Shown in pieces: positions 9,895-22,155 of a DNA stretch of 64,000 nt (position 1 is the stretch's first letter; each line of letters starts with the position of its first letter). This DNA comes from Lutraria lutraria (lineage: Eukaryota; Mollusca; Bivalvia; Venerida; Mactridae), in assembly GCA_964023205.1 (NCBI GenBank), contig OZ026842.1, positions 6,734,408-6,798,407 of the forward strand. Reading direction: 5' to 3'. Below the pieces are notes generated by a model that ran no database searches, was not told the origin of the DNA, and was given only the letters and a program-made list of their open reading frames with translations. Position numbers and translations under genes: made by a program.

Positions 9895-12800
9895 ATGACA
9901 GAAGATAATGGTGTGCCCGTTGACAGGGGTTGGGCCTGGATTGTTGCTCTAGGTAAGTGTTGAGTACACTAGGGTAGGTGTTTCATCTCGCTAGAACCAC
10001 TCTTCAGTTTTATATGTTGTCGGATAATTTATACAGGGATTTTTTTGGGGCGATTTTATAGCTGAAATTCGGTCATATTCCCAATGGAAAATAGTATCTT
10101 TTTTTCCCAATTCACAGACGAAAATTCCCAATAAAAAAAAAATATAAAAAAAATTATTAATTTTATAAGTTCATTAACATCACTATTGGTAGTAAATACC
10201 TTATTCTGCTACTGTTCTATGGGAGAATAAGTGGAATAAGTTGAACATTGCAAAAATTGTAGTTTTACACTTTTTCCCAATTTTGATTAAACACCGTGAA
10301 AATTCCCAATCCCAAGGGTATGGGTCATATTCCCAAAATACTGAGAAAAAAAACTGATTATAATTATAATTTACATACCTTTTTTGTTTGTGAAGGGTCT
10401 TTATCATATGGAAAGACCTGTTTATCAAAAAATAAAAGTGCTCAAGTCTGTTATACGCACATCACAGGAACTAGTATGGAAAGGAGCTAGTCCTGCCTAT
10501 GTGCACAAATTCAGATTTAACTCATTATATTGAACTCTGAAGTTCTGGGAAATAAGCAAAATTGTTTTAATATAAACTTGTATAAATTATATGGAGAAGT
10601 TCTAAAGCTGTAGTCGGTGTATAGTAATAATTATATAATCATGTGATTTCATGCAGGGGATTGGAACATGTAATGAGAACACAGCATTTACACTCTTTTC
10701 ATGTTACTATTATTAGAATTGTATTATTTTTTATATATTTCAGGTTACTTTTTTGGTGTATTTTGTATGGTTGGTATTGCGAAATCTTTTGGAATCTTAC
10801 TTCTGCAATTCAGAGATTATTTTGATGTTCCTGTTGCATTGGCGGCATTAATTATGGGCGTGTCTGGAGCCGTTTATACTGTAGCAGGTAGGTTCATGAA
10901 GTATGCTGACCCTAATGGCTTAAGATGCTTCACTCTATGTTTAGTGAAAGCACTTAAATATTGCCTATGAGAGATATATGCATAATAATAAAATTATCTG
11001 AAAAAATTTGTACTAATTTTCTTTCAGTGGGTTTACTGCGATTTCTTTCCTTCTTTGTTTGGTGCCGGTAAACAGGTAAACAGTACCTTCCCAATTTGGA
11101 AAAAATCATCCATTTTGCCAATTTCAAAGGAAAAAAATTTTCAATCTGGTGCAGAAATTTTCTTTAAAAAAAAAACGGTTATTTCTTTATTAGATTTATT
11201 GTAACATTCAGCGCTGAAATAAAAACCAAAGAGGAGCAGTTGATAATATAAATGTCTTTGTTTTTTAAGAATTCACAATTTAATAATTAAAATAATTCCC
11301 AATTTGGTCAAAACACCACAAATTTTGCCAATTTATCAAGTATTGGTACCTTTCCCAATCAGGTAAAAAAATCGCTGGTTTAAATAAATAAAAGCTGTTG
11401 TCAGTATTATTGTTCTGTAAACTGTTTACAAGTCTCAACTCTAATTTCAGCTCCAGTATGTGTGGTAGCGGGACAACATTTCTCTCAGAGACGCGTCGTT
11501 ATGATTGGTGGCATCATAGGGGCCACAGGGTTAACTCTGAGCAGCTTATTATTGAGTATTGAGTGGGTTATCTTTTCATTTGGTGCTTTTTATGGTAAGT
11601 ACTTTAGATAGAGTTCAAAGGGGCTTAACTCAGAATGAAAAATAGAAAATCTTAATAATAAATCTAGGGTTTTACACTGACTTTAAAGTTTTTGGATCGT
11701 TCTTGTTTTAGTGGGGTCCTGTCATATATTTCACGGGTCCCTACATGTATGTCATTCTGTGTTACGGTGTAATTATTGCAAGAATTTATTTGCTTTATTC
11801 AAACTGAAAAAAACCGTTTCAGCAGTAATAATTTACTGTATAAGTGTATTTTCATTTATTTTCATTGGGCTCAATTTTTGTGTTTTTTACTAAAATGGCT
11901 ACTTCGTAGGGACATAAATTTGTGGAATTTGATTTTTTAAAAGAAATGCCTTATCTCTGCACTTAAATTCCTGGGGATTTGATTTCGTGGATGAGTCGAC
12001 CCACGAAATGCACGAAATTAAATCCTCAACAAAAATTAATGATTCCACGGTAACTTATCTGTATTCATTGTTGTTACCATTTCAGGACTTGGTAATGCTT
12101 GTTTGTTTGGAAATGGTTTAGTGATGTTGGGGCAGTATTTCAGCAAGTACCGTAGTATCGCTAATGGACTATCACTGGCTGGGGCCAGTATCGGGCAGTT
12201 TGTATTGTCTCCTTTATTACAATATCTACTAGACACTTACGGTTTGAGGGTAATACATTTTATACAATAATTGTACTTACTATGGTAGTCTTTGTCACCA
12301 TCCCAACTGCCAAGCCCAGTACTGTATCTAGTAGGGCTGTGGCGAGTATCCGAGTACTCGGGTATTCACAAATCAAATTGAAAGATCGAGTATGAATAAT
12401 CGTCATTACTAAGATTCATGGTTCGCGATCTTGTTTTTTATTAACACATAGAAAGTGTATTCTTTGTTCTTAAAAATCACTTTTCTCTGAGTAAATATTG
12501 TCACATCATGGACTACTTTGTTTGCCAAGATGTCCAATCGGTTCTTTAAATAAGGATGCTGGTAAATCAATTGACTGGAAGGGAGAACATATAAATTTAA
12601 GCCATAGAACAATTTATATTAGTGATTGTAATCAATCCATGAACATTCCGTTGATTAATCAGAGGCAAAAGTCAGTGATTAATCGATTAAAACTGATTAA
12701 ATAAGAAATGATCAAATATGTTACTATTGCATGAATTTGACATCCCTTATACCAATTGAATAGCACAAAATCAATAAGAATTGAAATATCAAATTATTTA

Positions 12801-15034
12801 ACATTATTAAGATGTTTGAGTAACCATTACCTCATAATATACTGATTATTAAACAAACCACACTGGGCGAGAATTATGCTGCATTTATAGATATACAGCT
12901 TGAACAGCATCATCTTTAAAGGGTCTGCAGTACTATAGTCAACAATCCGTTGACGAAATGGGAGCATCGTCATCGTCACGTCAAAGACCATTTGTCAATG
13001 ATTCGTTGAATAAATGATTAATCAGAACATCACTAATTTATATTGATTTAATTTGTTATTCCTAAAAAAAATTATTTTGCAATTTTGAAGTTTAGATGGG
13101 TTACTTGATAACAAAAGATTTGTGATTTGATTTGTGGATCGTAAGTGTTGAATCATGGATTGGATCGGATCGCCACTTACCCAATGATCCACAGCCCTAG
13201 TATCTTGAAAATCACAGGAAAAAGGGCGGGGCATGTATTGGTGTTTTACATCAGGCACTATGTATCAAGGGCTCAGCGCAAAACTGTTGTAAGTTGTTCT
13301 TATTTCAATATGAGTTACGACACTGTTGCGTTGAACGCTCGATATAAAGAACCAGGAAAAACTTTGGAAAAAGAGTAGGGATATAAATACCCAGTTCTCC
13401 TGTATCTAATTTTCCCCTCTCTGGGGCAGCTCTTAAATGACCATACATGTAGCTGTCGTATAAGCCATTAAAACATTAGATAAATGAACTGCAGTACTCT
13501 GCATAAAAACTGCATTTAAATGTCAGTCTTACAGGCTATACATAACATAAAAAAGCAGTAGCTTAAACACAAAAAAAATGTTTCTCAAAAAACATAAATC
13601 ATGAGAAAAAAACAAAATCAAAGATTTGCGTGTTTAATGTTTATCATCAAATTCTTTTTTTTAAGGGCACACTGATGATTATTGGTGCTATATATTTACA
13701 CGTTGTCGTATGCGGTGCTTTATTCCGGCCTGTCTCGTCGTACGCCAAGAGGAAGAAGGCCAATGATGATAAGCAGGAACAACTAAAACTGATTGAGCGA
13801 CAAGAGGAATGGACAGCCAATCAAATTGTAAAACATTCCGATGAGAAAGCAGAAAATATTTGTAACCATGACGACCAAGATGATAGTCAATGCGCCGAGA
13901 AGCAGAAGTTGTTCGGTGCCAATGATCCGGACACGTTACATTTCCGAACTACAAGTACCGGAAGTGTAGTGGCAGATGATAATGGGGTAATAAGTGGAAA
14001 AAATGAACCGACATTGGTTGAGAAGTCTGACGATGATAAAAAATCATGTTATGATTCTTGTATAAAGTTTGTTATTAGTTTACTTGACTTTCGTGTGTTA
14101 ACAAATTATATCGTACTTTTGTATGTACTTGTAAGTTTCCTCATATTCTTCGGATATTTTAACTTCATCATGTTCATGCCATCAACAGCAGTAAGTAAAG
14201 GAGTCAGTAAATACGATGTCGCATATTTGGTATCCATCGCCGGTATCGCTGACCTTGTGGGACGTATAGCAGTCGGCATAGCTGGAGACCTTCAGTTTAT
14301 TGCTCGCTACAAAATGATGGGAATAGCAACGTTCTTCTGTGGATTTTCTATACTAGGTTTTAATTTGGTACAAAGCTATTGGGCTCAAGGGGTGTTTGTC
14401 GGTTGCTATGGATTTCTCGGTGGTTGCTATGTGGTGGTTAACGCCCCCGTGTTGATTGACCTTGTTGGAATGCAGATAATGCCTAAAGCTCTCGGCGTTG
14501 TGTTGTTCATTCAAGGAATCGGAGCTGCTATAGGACAACCATTGTTAGGTAAGAATCTTGCATCAGTGAGTAAGGCCAAGAAAAATATTTTTATGTTTCG
14601 TGTTACTTGAACAAAGAAATGGCGCAGGTCGGTCACAAAACTATTTTTGTTAATTCTTTTCTGAGCATTATATCTTTCTTACTTTTGTCACCAAATAAAA
14701 TCATATTCTGGATTTCGCCATAAAAATTTATAACAGGTCAAGTTCGATTTTTTTATCAAAATCCAAACACTTTCACAGGAGTTACGGCCACTTTTTGACT
14801 TAGCTATCAGCGGAGATCTCTGGAAACATTTCTAGTATTAATTAATGTCTGTTGATTGTTTCAGGTGAAGTGAGTGACAGATTAGGATCATTCCATGTTG
14901 TTAACTACATCTGCTTCCTGACAATGGTAGCAGGATCAATTGTGTTATTCTTATATCCACAAGTCAAAAAAATTCAGGAGAAACGGAAAGCTGTACCTAA
15001 AACATACGATGTAGAAGTTAACGTTAACAGTTAA
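9895..15034 (+). CDS. Monocarboxylate transporter-like protein (SLC16 family, MFS), six exons
   Basis: Coding exons are 9895-9952, 10744-10887, 11451-11594, 12086-12249, 13666-14548 and 14865-15034. All introns are GT-AG and all phases match, giving 1563 nt and 520 aa with stop TAA. The start MTEDNGVPVDRGWAWIVALG carries the family motif in TM1 (canonical D/E-G-G/S-W-G/A-W, here D-R-G-W-A-W). Exon 4 has the second signature, YFSKYRSIANGLSLAGASIG. Twelve hydrophobic segments fit the two six-helix halves, split by a charged cytoplasmic loop of about 110 residues in exon 5 (from about RPVSSYAKRKKAND to DDDKKSCYD). The C-terminal half includes DLVGRIAVGIAGD and GEVSDRLGSFH. Members move lactate, pyruvate, ketone bodies, thyroid hormone or aromatic amino acids across the plasma membrane; the substrate cannot be read here. 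I did not find a PDZ-type tail. No neighbouring gene suggests its role. Confidence 0.9.
10034..10355 (+). mobile_element. CAGGG-ended MITE-like element in transporter intron 1
   Basis: CAGGGATTTTTTTGGGGCG at the left, AAAATACTGAGAAAAAAAACTG at the right. The ends are weakly inverted. It is full length compared with the 15235 copy, and target duplications are not clear. Confidence 0.55.
11040..11390. mobile_element. Probable MITE remnant in transporter intron 2
   Basis: AT-rich stretch with repeated TTCCCAATTTGG and TTGCCAATTT blocks, ending GGTAAAAAAATCGCTGG. Its complement, CCAGCGATTTTTTTACC, resembles the CAGGGATTTTTTT ends of the 10034 family. Boundaries are uncertain. Confidence 0.35.
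11834..12052. mobile_element. MITE-like inverted-repeat element in transporter intron 3
   Basis: Second copy of the 3041-3241 family. The left end is TACTGTATAAGTG and the right end is GATTCCACGGTA. Shared interior: AAAAGAAATGCCTTATCTCTG and ATTTCGTGGATGAG. It ends 33 bp before exon 4. Confidence 0.6.
12332..13199 (+). mobile_element. hAT-like MITE (outer element) in transporter intron 4
   Basis: Ends are TAGGGCTGTGGCG and GATCCACAGCCCTA, an 11-bp terminal inverted repeat. Flanking octamers GTATCTAG (12324-12331) and GTATCTTG (13200-13207) match at 7 of 8, the hAT target-duplication size. Without the nested insert it is about 450 bp, close to the 6906 copy. Confidence 0.75.
12620..13035 (+). 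mobile_element. hAT-like MITE nested in the outer MITE
   Basis: Ends are TAGTGATTGTAATCAATCC and GATTAATCAGAACATCACTA, flanked by perfect octamers ATTTATAT at 12612-12619 and 13036-13043. It is 416 bp with no coding potential. It inserted after the outer element, because its target duplication lies inside the outer sequence. Confidence 0.8.
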
Positions 15035-15234
15035 AATGATGGTTTGATTTACTTTGCACATGTTATTTCGGATTTGTGGTCGTCTCAGTTCTTGACCCCT
15101 GAAAAGTTGCTTTATTTTTATTTTTTTGAATGTCGTTTTTTTCTACCTTTTCCTTAGCAAGAAGCGCATAGCCTTGAGCTTAGAGATATAAGTGTGTAAT
15201 ACTGATTTGTACTTATCTTCCAATATTGATAAAA
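15035..15234. other. Start of the 3' flank of the transporter gene
   Basis: Probable start of the 3' UTR. It is AT-rich with no frame, and I cannot assign the polyadenylation site. Confidence 0.35.
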
Positions 15235-15553
15235 CAGGGATTTTTTTGGGGCGATGTTATAGCCGAAATTCGGTCATATTCCCAATGGAAAATAGTATCT
15301 TTTTTTCCCAATTCACAGACAAAAATTCCCAATGAAAAAAAAAATAATAATAATTTTTTAAAAATAATTTATAAGTTCATTAACATTAGTATTGGTTGTA
15401 AATACCTTATTCTGCAACTGTTCTATGGTAGAATAAGTTGAACATTGCAAAAATTGTAGTTATACATTTTTCTTAATTTCGATTAAAACACCGCGAAAAT
15501 TCCAAGTCCCAAGGGTATGGGTCATATTCCCAAAATACCAAGAAAAAACCCTG
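15235..15553 (+). mobile_element. CAGGG-ended MITE-like element downstream of the transporter gene
   Basis: Best-preserved copy of the family: CAGGGATTTTTTTGGGG at the left and CCAAGAAAAAACCCTG at the right, an imperfect inverted repeat ending in CAGGG. Flanking octamers agree at only 5 of 8. Confidence 0.6.
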
Positions 15554-15928
15554 TAAAAAAGTACATATAACATTTTTTATAACAATTTTTTTCTTATATA
15601 ATGATATTGAATTGATTTGAACTATGTTTTTGTTAGCGTAATTTTGTTAATGATTTTTTTGTATTTAATGTTTTTATTATGTGTTATTAGTTAATTATCA
15701 AATTGTTAAAAACTTTAATAATCCTTTACATTGAGATTTTATACTTCATCCATGTAGTACTAGGTTTTTTACATGTGACATCTCTTGGGTCCATTTCATA
15801 GATATCAATATAAAATATACATATATCAGATAAAACAGCTATTTTTAACTAAAACCTCTAGCTTTTAAGGCATACATTTTCATACATTTACCTTTGACAG
15901 CTTATAAAGATCCACACAACCAAACAGT

Positions 15929-16164
15929 AAGGCCATCCTAAAAAATGTTTTGTTTGTGGTGTATGCTACCTACTCACCACAAAAAGCCCCTACCTAACTT
16001 TTTTTTGGCATTTCGGAATTTTTTATAATCCTTTTTTCAATAAAAGATAGCATTCTGAGTCTGACATGCATTCTGGGTTTAATATAGAAATATTCCTACC
16101 TCCTACCCACTGAAAATGTTTTGGTTCAGGTAACCACAAACAAACATTTATTAAGGATGGCCTA
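15929..16164. mobile_element. MITE with about 30-bp terminal inverted repeats
   Basis: The left end AAGGCCATCCTAAAAAATG continuing TTTTGTTTGTGG is mirrored by CCACAAACAAACATTTATT then AAGGATGGCCT at the right. Length is about 236 bp. Related, more diverged elements lie at 22156 and 22779. Confidence 0.65.
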
Positions 16165-17640
16165 GCATAAAACATTTTCTATAGTGTATTAACAAGGGGT
16201 AGCAAGATTGTAGCTTAGATTCGTCTATGAAGCAGGGCCCTGTCCCTTTATTTTATTGATAAATATTGTGTAAACTTTATTAATGATTAACAGGACATGT
16301 TTCTGCTCTACAAGTGGTCACATGACCATGGTCTAGGTAAAAATTACACTGGTATTTCTACTCTGCTGTGTTTAGCAGAAACTTTGTACAACAACACATT
16401 ATTACACATTCTCATTTCTAAAATATCAATGTTACTGAAGTAAACATGAATCTCGTTCAATTTATAATTCTAAGTTTTTTTTAGGTTATGAAATTTACTC
16501 ATTTACCGGTATATAAAGAATCTAGAATGTTTTGTTGTTTAATTTTTATGTCTGAATATCTGAATATCATACTCATGGAACTATTTAATTATAAGTTTAA
16601 CTATTGCATAATACTTGCATGTATACTACTCAAAATTTGGTAAGGATCGACTTGCAATATTACTTGTTGTGATTGCTTCATAATTTTAATACTACTTCAA
16701 GTTGATAAGATTTTATTAAAATTTGGTCATTCAATGATTTTATTCTAGTGCAAAAAATGACACAAATAAGGTCCATTGAAGTGTGTCAATTACATAGATT
16801 ATACATTTGTATGTACAGTACAGACTTTCAAATGTTAGTAAGTGATCCTTATCAAGTTTTGAGTAGGTTGCTGTAATATCGTCTATACTTTGTATAAATA
16901 TAATGTACTATTTGTATTTTTTCTCCATCTGTCTGTCCAGTTTAGTTTTCCTCAATTTCACGATGTGTATATAAAAATGAGTTAGTGAGTGACATAAATT
17001 TTTTTTCTTTAATTTTTGTTTAAGGATTACAGACCCTAATACAAGCATTTATTTCTAACCATTAAACTCTTATTTTCATATATGTAGACTGAATCATTTA
17101 TAAATCATTTACCACAGGCTTTTCCTAATTAGTGCAATTTTGGAATTTGTGAACATGCTATGTAGAATATCATAGAAAAGGGAGAGTACTAGTTAGTAAT
17201 ATTATCTCCCTTATTGATATAAAGTTATAAATATAACTAACACGGGTCCAACATTTCAAAATATTGTATGGATGAAAGTTTTTATCTATTATTTTTGGAT
17301 GTCACAATTTACAAGGATCAGGTACCTCTAACTTTTGTTTATAATCATTTAAAGTTTGTATTACTATTAGGGTCTGTTATCCTAAAAATTACTTTTTTTG
17401 TTATATGTGAGACTTGATGTGTGTGTGTGTGTGTTTAGAGCCAAAAATCCTGCCAAGGTTCACAATAGCAAACTGCAACCAACATTTTATTTGTCATATA
17501 AGTTTTTGGTAAAGCAAGGCAAATATATTTGTGCGTTCTCAGTATTATTTCGCCTTTTATTTAATGCTTCGGCTTTCCCCTTTATCAAGAGATAGATTTT
17601 ATTTACACACTACGTCAAATGATGTCACATACCGGTAATA
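16165..17640. other. AT-rich intergenic DNA, no gene seen
   Basis: No exon supported. It contains a (GT)n microsatellite at about 17416-17436. Frames of 60-81 codons in 17398-17864 overlap that microsatellite or the 17.6-kb repeat. Confidence 0.45.
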
Positions 17641-17644
17641 AATA

Positions 17645-18075
17645 TGCCATAGTTGATGTCACCAAAGACTTATATACATACATGGATGTGCAGCTTCCAT
17701 ATTTACAGTCAAAAGTAATTAAGTCCTGTGTAAGCGACTTGAATCAACAGGATTTCATGCTCCTGTTTACAACACCGAAAATATCTGTGATTATCCGAAT
17801 GTTTAATCACGGAGACGAAACGATAATACTGTCCACCATGTTTGAATTTGAAATGCTCGATTGATGCCCTTTTTCAATGCATATGCTTACAGGTTTGGAT
17901 TTTCAGTGTATCTTTATGAAGCTTGCCAACCAATTACCAGAGTTTTCAAGTATAATTTTTTTTATTTAAGTTCGTAAACATCCAATACAGCTGTCGGATA
18001 TTGTCGAATATCGCAATGGATTTTGAGATTGTCTCTCGATATTGTTTGAGCTATTTTTAGCAGTTTAGCAGTATA
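17645..18075. repeat. Old dispersed or duplicated block (copy 2)
   Basis: Diverged copy of 7615-8115 in the same orientation, on the other side of the transporter gene. Shared landmarks are GACTTATATACATACATGGA, CCGAATGTTTAATC and AATACAGCTGTCGGATATT. The frame seen in copy 1 is disrupted here. Confidence 0.5.
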
Positions 18076-18661
18076 AATCCTTGTAGTCACAAAATACGAA
18101 CCAAATGTGTTCTAAATATTTTGTATACTTCACAGACGTATAAATATATTTGTGATTACAGTTTGATATTGTCTTTTACAATTGTTTGTCATACAAAGTC
18201 GTGATGGAGTTTTGGATGATATATAAATGTTGTTTGTCTGTTCCATGTACAATCATCAATAATTTGGCTTGAGTAATTGTTATATTTTCAGTACCATTTT
18301 GGGTGAGATATTCGATGCAAATTTTTGATAATATATTTTGTCATATTCACTGAGCTGTGATGGAGGTATACAATAAATTTTACCTGTTTTATAAGATTAT
18401 GATTTTTTTTATAGTTTTTTAGGTATACAAAACATGTGTAAGATTTTGCCAATTGTTTTAGATGTTATTTTCTTAGTTTTAATTTAATACACATTCATTT
18501 TTTTACATGATTGCCTTTTTAGACTATCATTTGATTTGCTAAGAAATGCTTTGTGGCACCGAGTTTAAGTTTTCAGATTTTTATAAAATTTTCACTTTCA
18601 TGAAAATGTATACATACATATGTCTTGAAGTCATGTAGAAATATTGTTGTGCTTACTAGTA

Positions 18662-18837
18662 CAGTACAACCTCTCCAGAGCGGCCCTCTGTAGAGCAACA
18701 ACCTCTTAATAACAACACCTTCAAAATTTCCCTTAGCTGATATTTACTATAAATTCAGCCTCTGTAGAGCAACAATCTCTAAACAATGGCCAATAATTGC
18801 ACTTTCCACTGGATGTTGCTCTACAGAGGTTGTACTG
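18662..18837. mobile_element. Tc1/mariner-type MITE
   Basis: CAGTACAACCTCTCCAGAG at the left and CTCTACAGAGGTTGTACTG at the right, with TA dinucleotides on both sides (18660-18661, 18838-18839). Internal TCTGTAGAGCAACA repeats occur. It is 176 bp and non-autonomous, and the ends are of the CAGTACAACCTCT class known from Tc1/mariner-group elements. Confidence 0.75.
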
Positions 18838-19149
18838 TATATATTTCCAAAAAATTCATTTTCACAGTGTTTGAATACCTGAGTAAAGATATTATCATTA
18901 TTCTGTGGAGGCGGGGTATTTTATAGTGTAATGTACATCTGATATTTGTAGCCAATTATTTGTGTTTTATACATATGTATACAGTAATATATGTGTGTGT
19001 AATAATTATGTCCCCTTTTAGAGGACGATTTGGCCTAATTAGGTCCTCAGTATTGATCAGGAGCACGGTCTTCACATCAGAATCTGATGACCCCTATTGA
19101 TTTTGAGGTCAGTAGATCAAAGGTCAAGGTCATACTATTCAGTTGGCAT

Positions 19150-19335
19150 TCGTGATTCATTTATATGTGTGTCCATTGATGTATACATGTGTGTAATGTT
19201 CTAAATGTGTGTGTAATATTTTATGTGTACATGTAATGTTTTAAACATGTGTTTAATGTTAAATATGGTTGTTGAACAATTAAAATGTGTATGTAATATG
19301 ATTTATATGTGTGTGTAATGTTTTTATGTGTTTTT
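19150..19335 (+). repeat. Degenerate TGTGTGTAATGTTTTA tandem repeat
   Basis: About eight imperfect copies of a 20-35-bp unit built on ATGTGTGTGTAATGTTTT. Confidence 0.5.
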
Positions 19336-19395
19336 GCTTTATTGGTCTATGTGCACATGTCACATACGTCCATTTAGTTTCATTAACTTTGTTTT

Positions 19396-19660
19396 GAGGC
19401 GATGTTCCAGTGGTAATTAAGTTGTTCGGACCTGTAACCCTGCGATCCAAGTTTGAATCCTGATAGTGGTAGGTCATACCCTTTTTTTGGAAAATTTGAC
19501 AAAAATGTAGATCTCCCTCTATATGTGGGGATGTTCTGTATTGAGAAAGATCAACGTTTTTGTCAAATTTTCTTAGAACGTTATGACCTGCCGTGACACC
19601 GATTCAAACCAATATCTCGGGGTTTCAAGTCTAACTTGCTAACCAATGAACCACAGCCCT
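19396..19660. repeat. Head-to-head pair of tRNA-derived SINEs
   Basis: Left copy on plus: CCAGTGGTAATTAAGTTG, CTGTAACCCTGCGA, AGTTTGAATCCTG, GGTAGGTCATACC. Right copy on minus: GATTCAAACC as an inverted B box and TAACCAATGAACCAC as an inverted A box. Both share the body AATTTGACAAAAA-GT. The pair could fold into an imperfect hairpin about 265 nt long. Confidence 0.5.
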
Positions 19661-19861
19661 GATTGTTAGTATGTTTTATTTCTGCCTTCTTTTGTTATTG
19701 TGAATATAACCATGATGCATTTATGATACAATTTAGTAGCTTTTCATTGTTAGATCTAAGAGTGCTTGTAGATAAGTTTTCTTAGTGATTTTTGTACATG
19801 TTTAGTGATAAGAGCCGGTGATTACAATTATTAATCAGCATTTTTAAGGCCTACATTGAAA

Positions 19862-20056
19862 ATATGTTTGCTTTTCCTTTTCCGACCCTGAGTATTTGAA
19901 GAGGGTATTTTTTCTCCTGAATTTTACCTATCATGAACATTTTACTTTGCATTCTGTAGATATTTTTTGTAAAAAAACATTCTCCCAGATTTTGCAATAA
20001 TTTTTTTTTAATCGGCATGATTTTTTTGGGTCCGACAGTTAAGGGCAAACAAACTT
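19862..20056. mobile_element. Probable MITE with degenerate inverted ends
   Basis: GTTTGCTTTTCCTTTTCCG then ACCC at the left is partly complementary to GGGTCCGACAGTTAAGGGC then AAAC at the right. About 195 bp and AT-rich, with no frame of interest. Confidence 0.4.
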
Positions 20057-22155
20057 AATTTTGATTTAAGTTTTATACAGATACATGTAAGAGCAAAAGA
20101 GACAATTGATTGATATGATTGTTATTTTGTATTTAAGCTAATGGCTTATGCATGTTTAAACTGCTATGTTTAGCATAGCTTGACCAAGTGTTTTGAGCCG
20201 TGATAAAATCATTCAGAACAATAATGTCAATTCACTTAGTCAAATAGGGGATATGGATATTTGGAACAAATCTGAAATTGAACTCGTGCCTGTTGGTTCA
20301 TAGAGATTACGTTCTACCTACTGCCCCAGCCACGCATACAAATACCATTGAGCTAAATTACTCTTGTCTACAATCCGTAAATGCCTTTTATTCAATATAT
20401 TTAACATAATTATGTTGTGAATATCCATAATTATGCCCTAGTTGATTTAGTGTATTATTCCACCACAGTTCTAAACACATGGTCAAGCTATACTTGCAGG
20501 TTTTGAGGTTATAAAACTTGAGATCTTTTTTCTTTTACCCCTGTCCGTCTTTCCGTCCGTCCACTCAAAATTTTTCCGAGCAATAACTCAGGAAATATTT
20601 CATGGATTGGTTCATGTAAAATTTTTACATGAAGGTGTATAATAATAGAATACAGGTCAAGTTCAATTTCTGTTAAAATCCAAACATTTAAAATCCAAAC
20701 ATTTTCACTGGAGTTATGGCCCCTTTTTTACTTAATGCTAAGAGGGGGCATTTGTATTCTATTGTATGTTGATACATATTTGATTAAACAACTGTTAAAA
20801 TACTCTATTCTAATGTATGATTATGTTACATTACATTACAAATGTTACTTGTGTAACAAAATCATGGCCTTTCATTATTTAGGACCAATTTCGTGCTATA
20901 TCTCACTAAAACACTTTGAAACAGACTGAAATTGAGATTTGAGATCAGAGACTGTTCTCAAGTTTTATAATCTCAAGGCCAGTATAGTTGATAATCAGAT
21001 ACAGTGACTTACACCTAAGTATTTTTCCTTAAACACATCGTTCTTGTATATTTACCAAAGATTACATAAAACTTATGAAAGTTATTGAATCTCACTGATG
21101 CTTAGAATAAATGCAAGCATGGAGGATGAAATTAAGCAGATTAATCTACATGTATTTAATAAAATTACAACAAACTTATTATTAATGTGAAATTATGTGT
21201 TTTTTTTTTTTTATAATTTTCAATTAATTATGCATACCCAGGTAGTTAATGTGTGATATTTGTTTGTCAATAAAAAAGGTAGCCATTGTAATAGAGATGG
21301 ATTGGAAAGTTGCAAATTTATACTTGTTTTGTATAATTATATGCTAGAATTTAGATTATAAATGTTTGGTATTGAACTAAATAATTTCATAGAATTACAC
21401 AAGCTTGAGTTTTGCTTGCATTTAAGTCCATTTTGAACAAGAATTGTTGTAATAAACAATTGAAACTTTTATTGTTTTGTTGCTTTATCTGACTTATTGA
21501 TGGATAATTGGCCATTTTTAGCTTTGTCTTTTTGTCAAGAAAATGTCGACCTATTGTGATCACTGCAGCACCTGTGTCTTTCAAAATCTTTAATGTAGCT
21601 CATAACTCAGAAACTATAAGAGCTAGAAATATGAAACTTCATAGGTGGATAGATCTCACTGAGGTGGTGAACAGACAAGCATTGGCACCGCTTATGGCAC
21701 TCTTTTTATTTGACTATGTTGGTTAGATTTAATAAGGGAACACCTCTGGGAAGGTTAGGCAGGATGCGTTATCTGTTCTCCAAGTTTTGTAAGGCCGTTG
21801 AGCTCTCCCGAACTGTTGTATCACAAGGGACACAACTCAATTTTTTTTAAAGAAAAATTATTGTAAGAGTTACCTGACTTAGTTTTATAGAATTACATTT
21901 ATTTTGATATAAAATTGATGAGCAAAATGTGTATGTTGTTCAAAATAAACCCTTAGAATATGTCCAATGTTCTGCAAGAAATTTTAATTTTGAATTTGGT
22001 TGTAATAGCTAAAATGAAATTAGTACCATGCATGTAGACAGTTGGCATAATATGTGTCAGTGTATTGTACATACATGTAGTATGTTATAATTCAATAACC
22101 TAACACAATTTCTTCTCCATCTTCTTATAGCAACGCCCCCTCGTCCAAAACACTG
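20057..22155. other. Intergenic DNA with dispersed-repeat fragments, no gene seen
   Basis: 20530-20750 holds a CCGTCTTTCCGTCCGTCC start followed by TACAGGTCAAGTTC and GGAGTTATGGCC, a repeat with a fragment also in transporter intron 5 (14735-14800). 21590-21730 has AGAGCTAGAAATATGAAAC of a similar repeat style. No coding exon is supported. Confidence 0.4.

Noticed and set aside
10034..10355. Clear hAT target-site duplication for the CAGGG-ended family
   Set aside because: Flanking octamers match at only 4-5 of 8 in the two best copies, so I keep it as MITE-like without assigning a superfamily.
13145..13378. 77-codon plus-strand frame in transporter intron 4
   Set aside because: It begins inside the outer MITE and crosses its boundary.
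17398..17864. Two open frames of 65 and 81 codons
   Set aside because: The first spans a (GT)n tract and the second is in the old 17.6-kb repeat block; neither has splice or family support.
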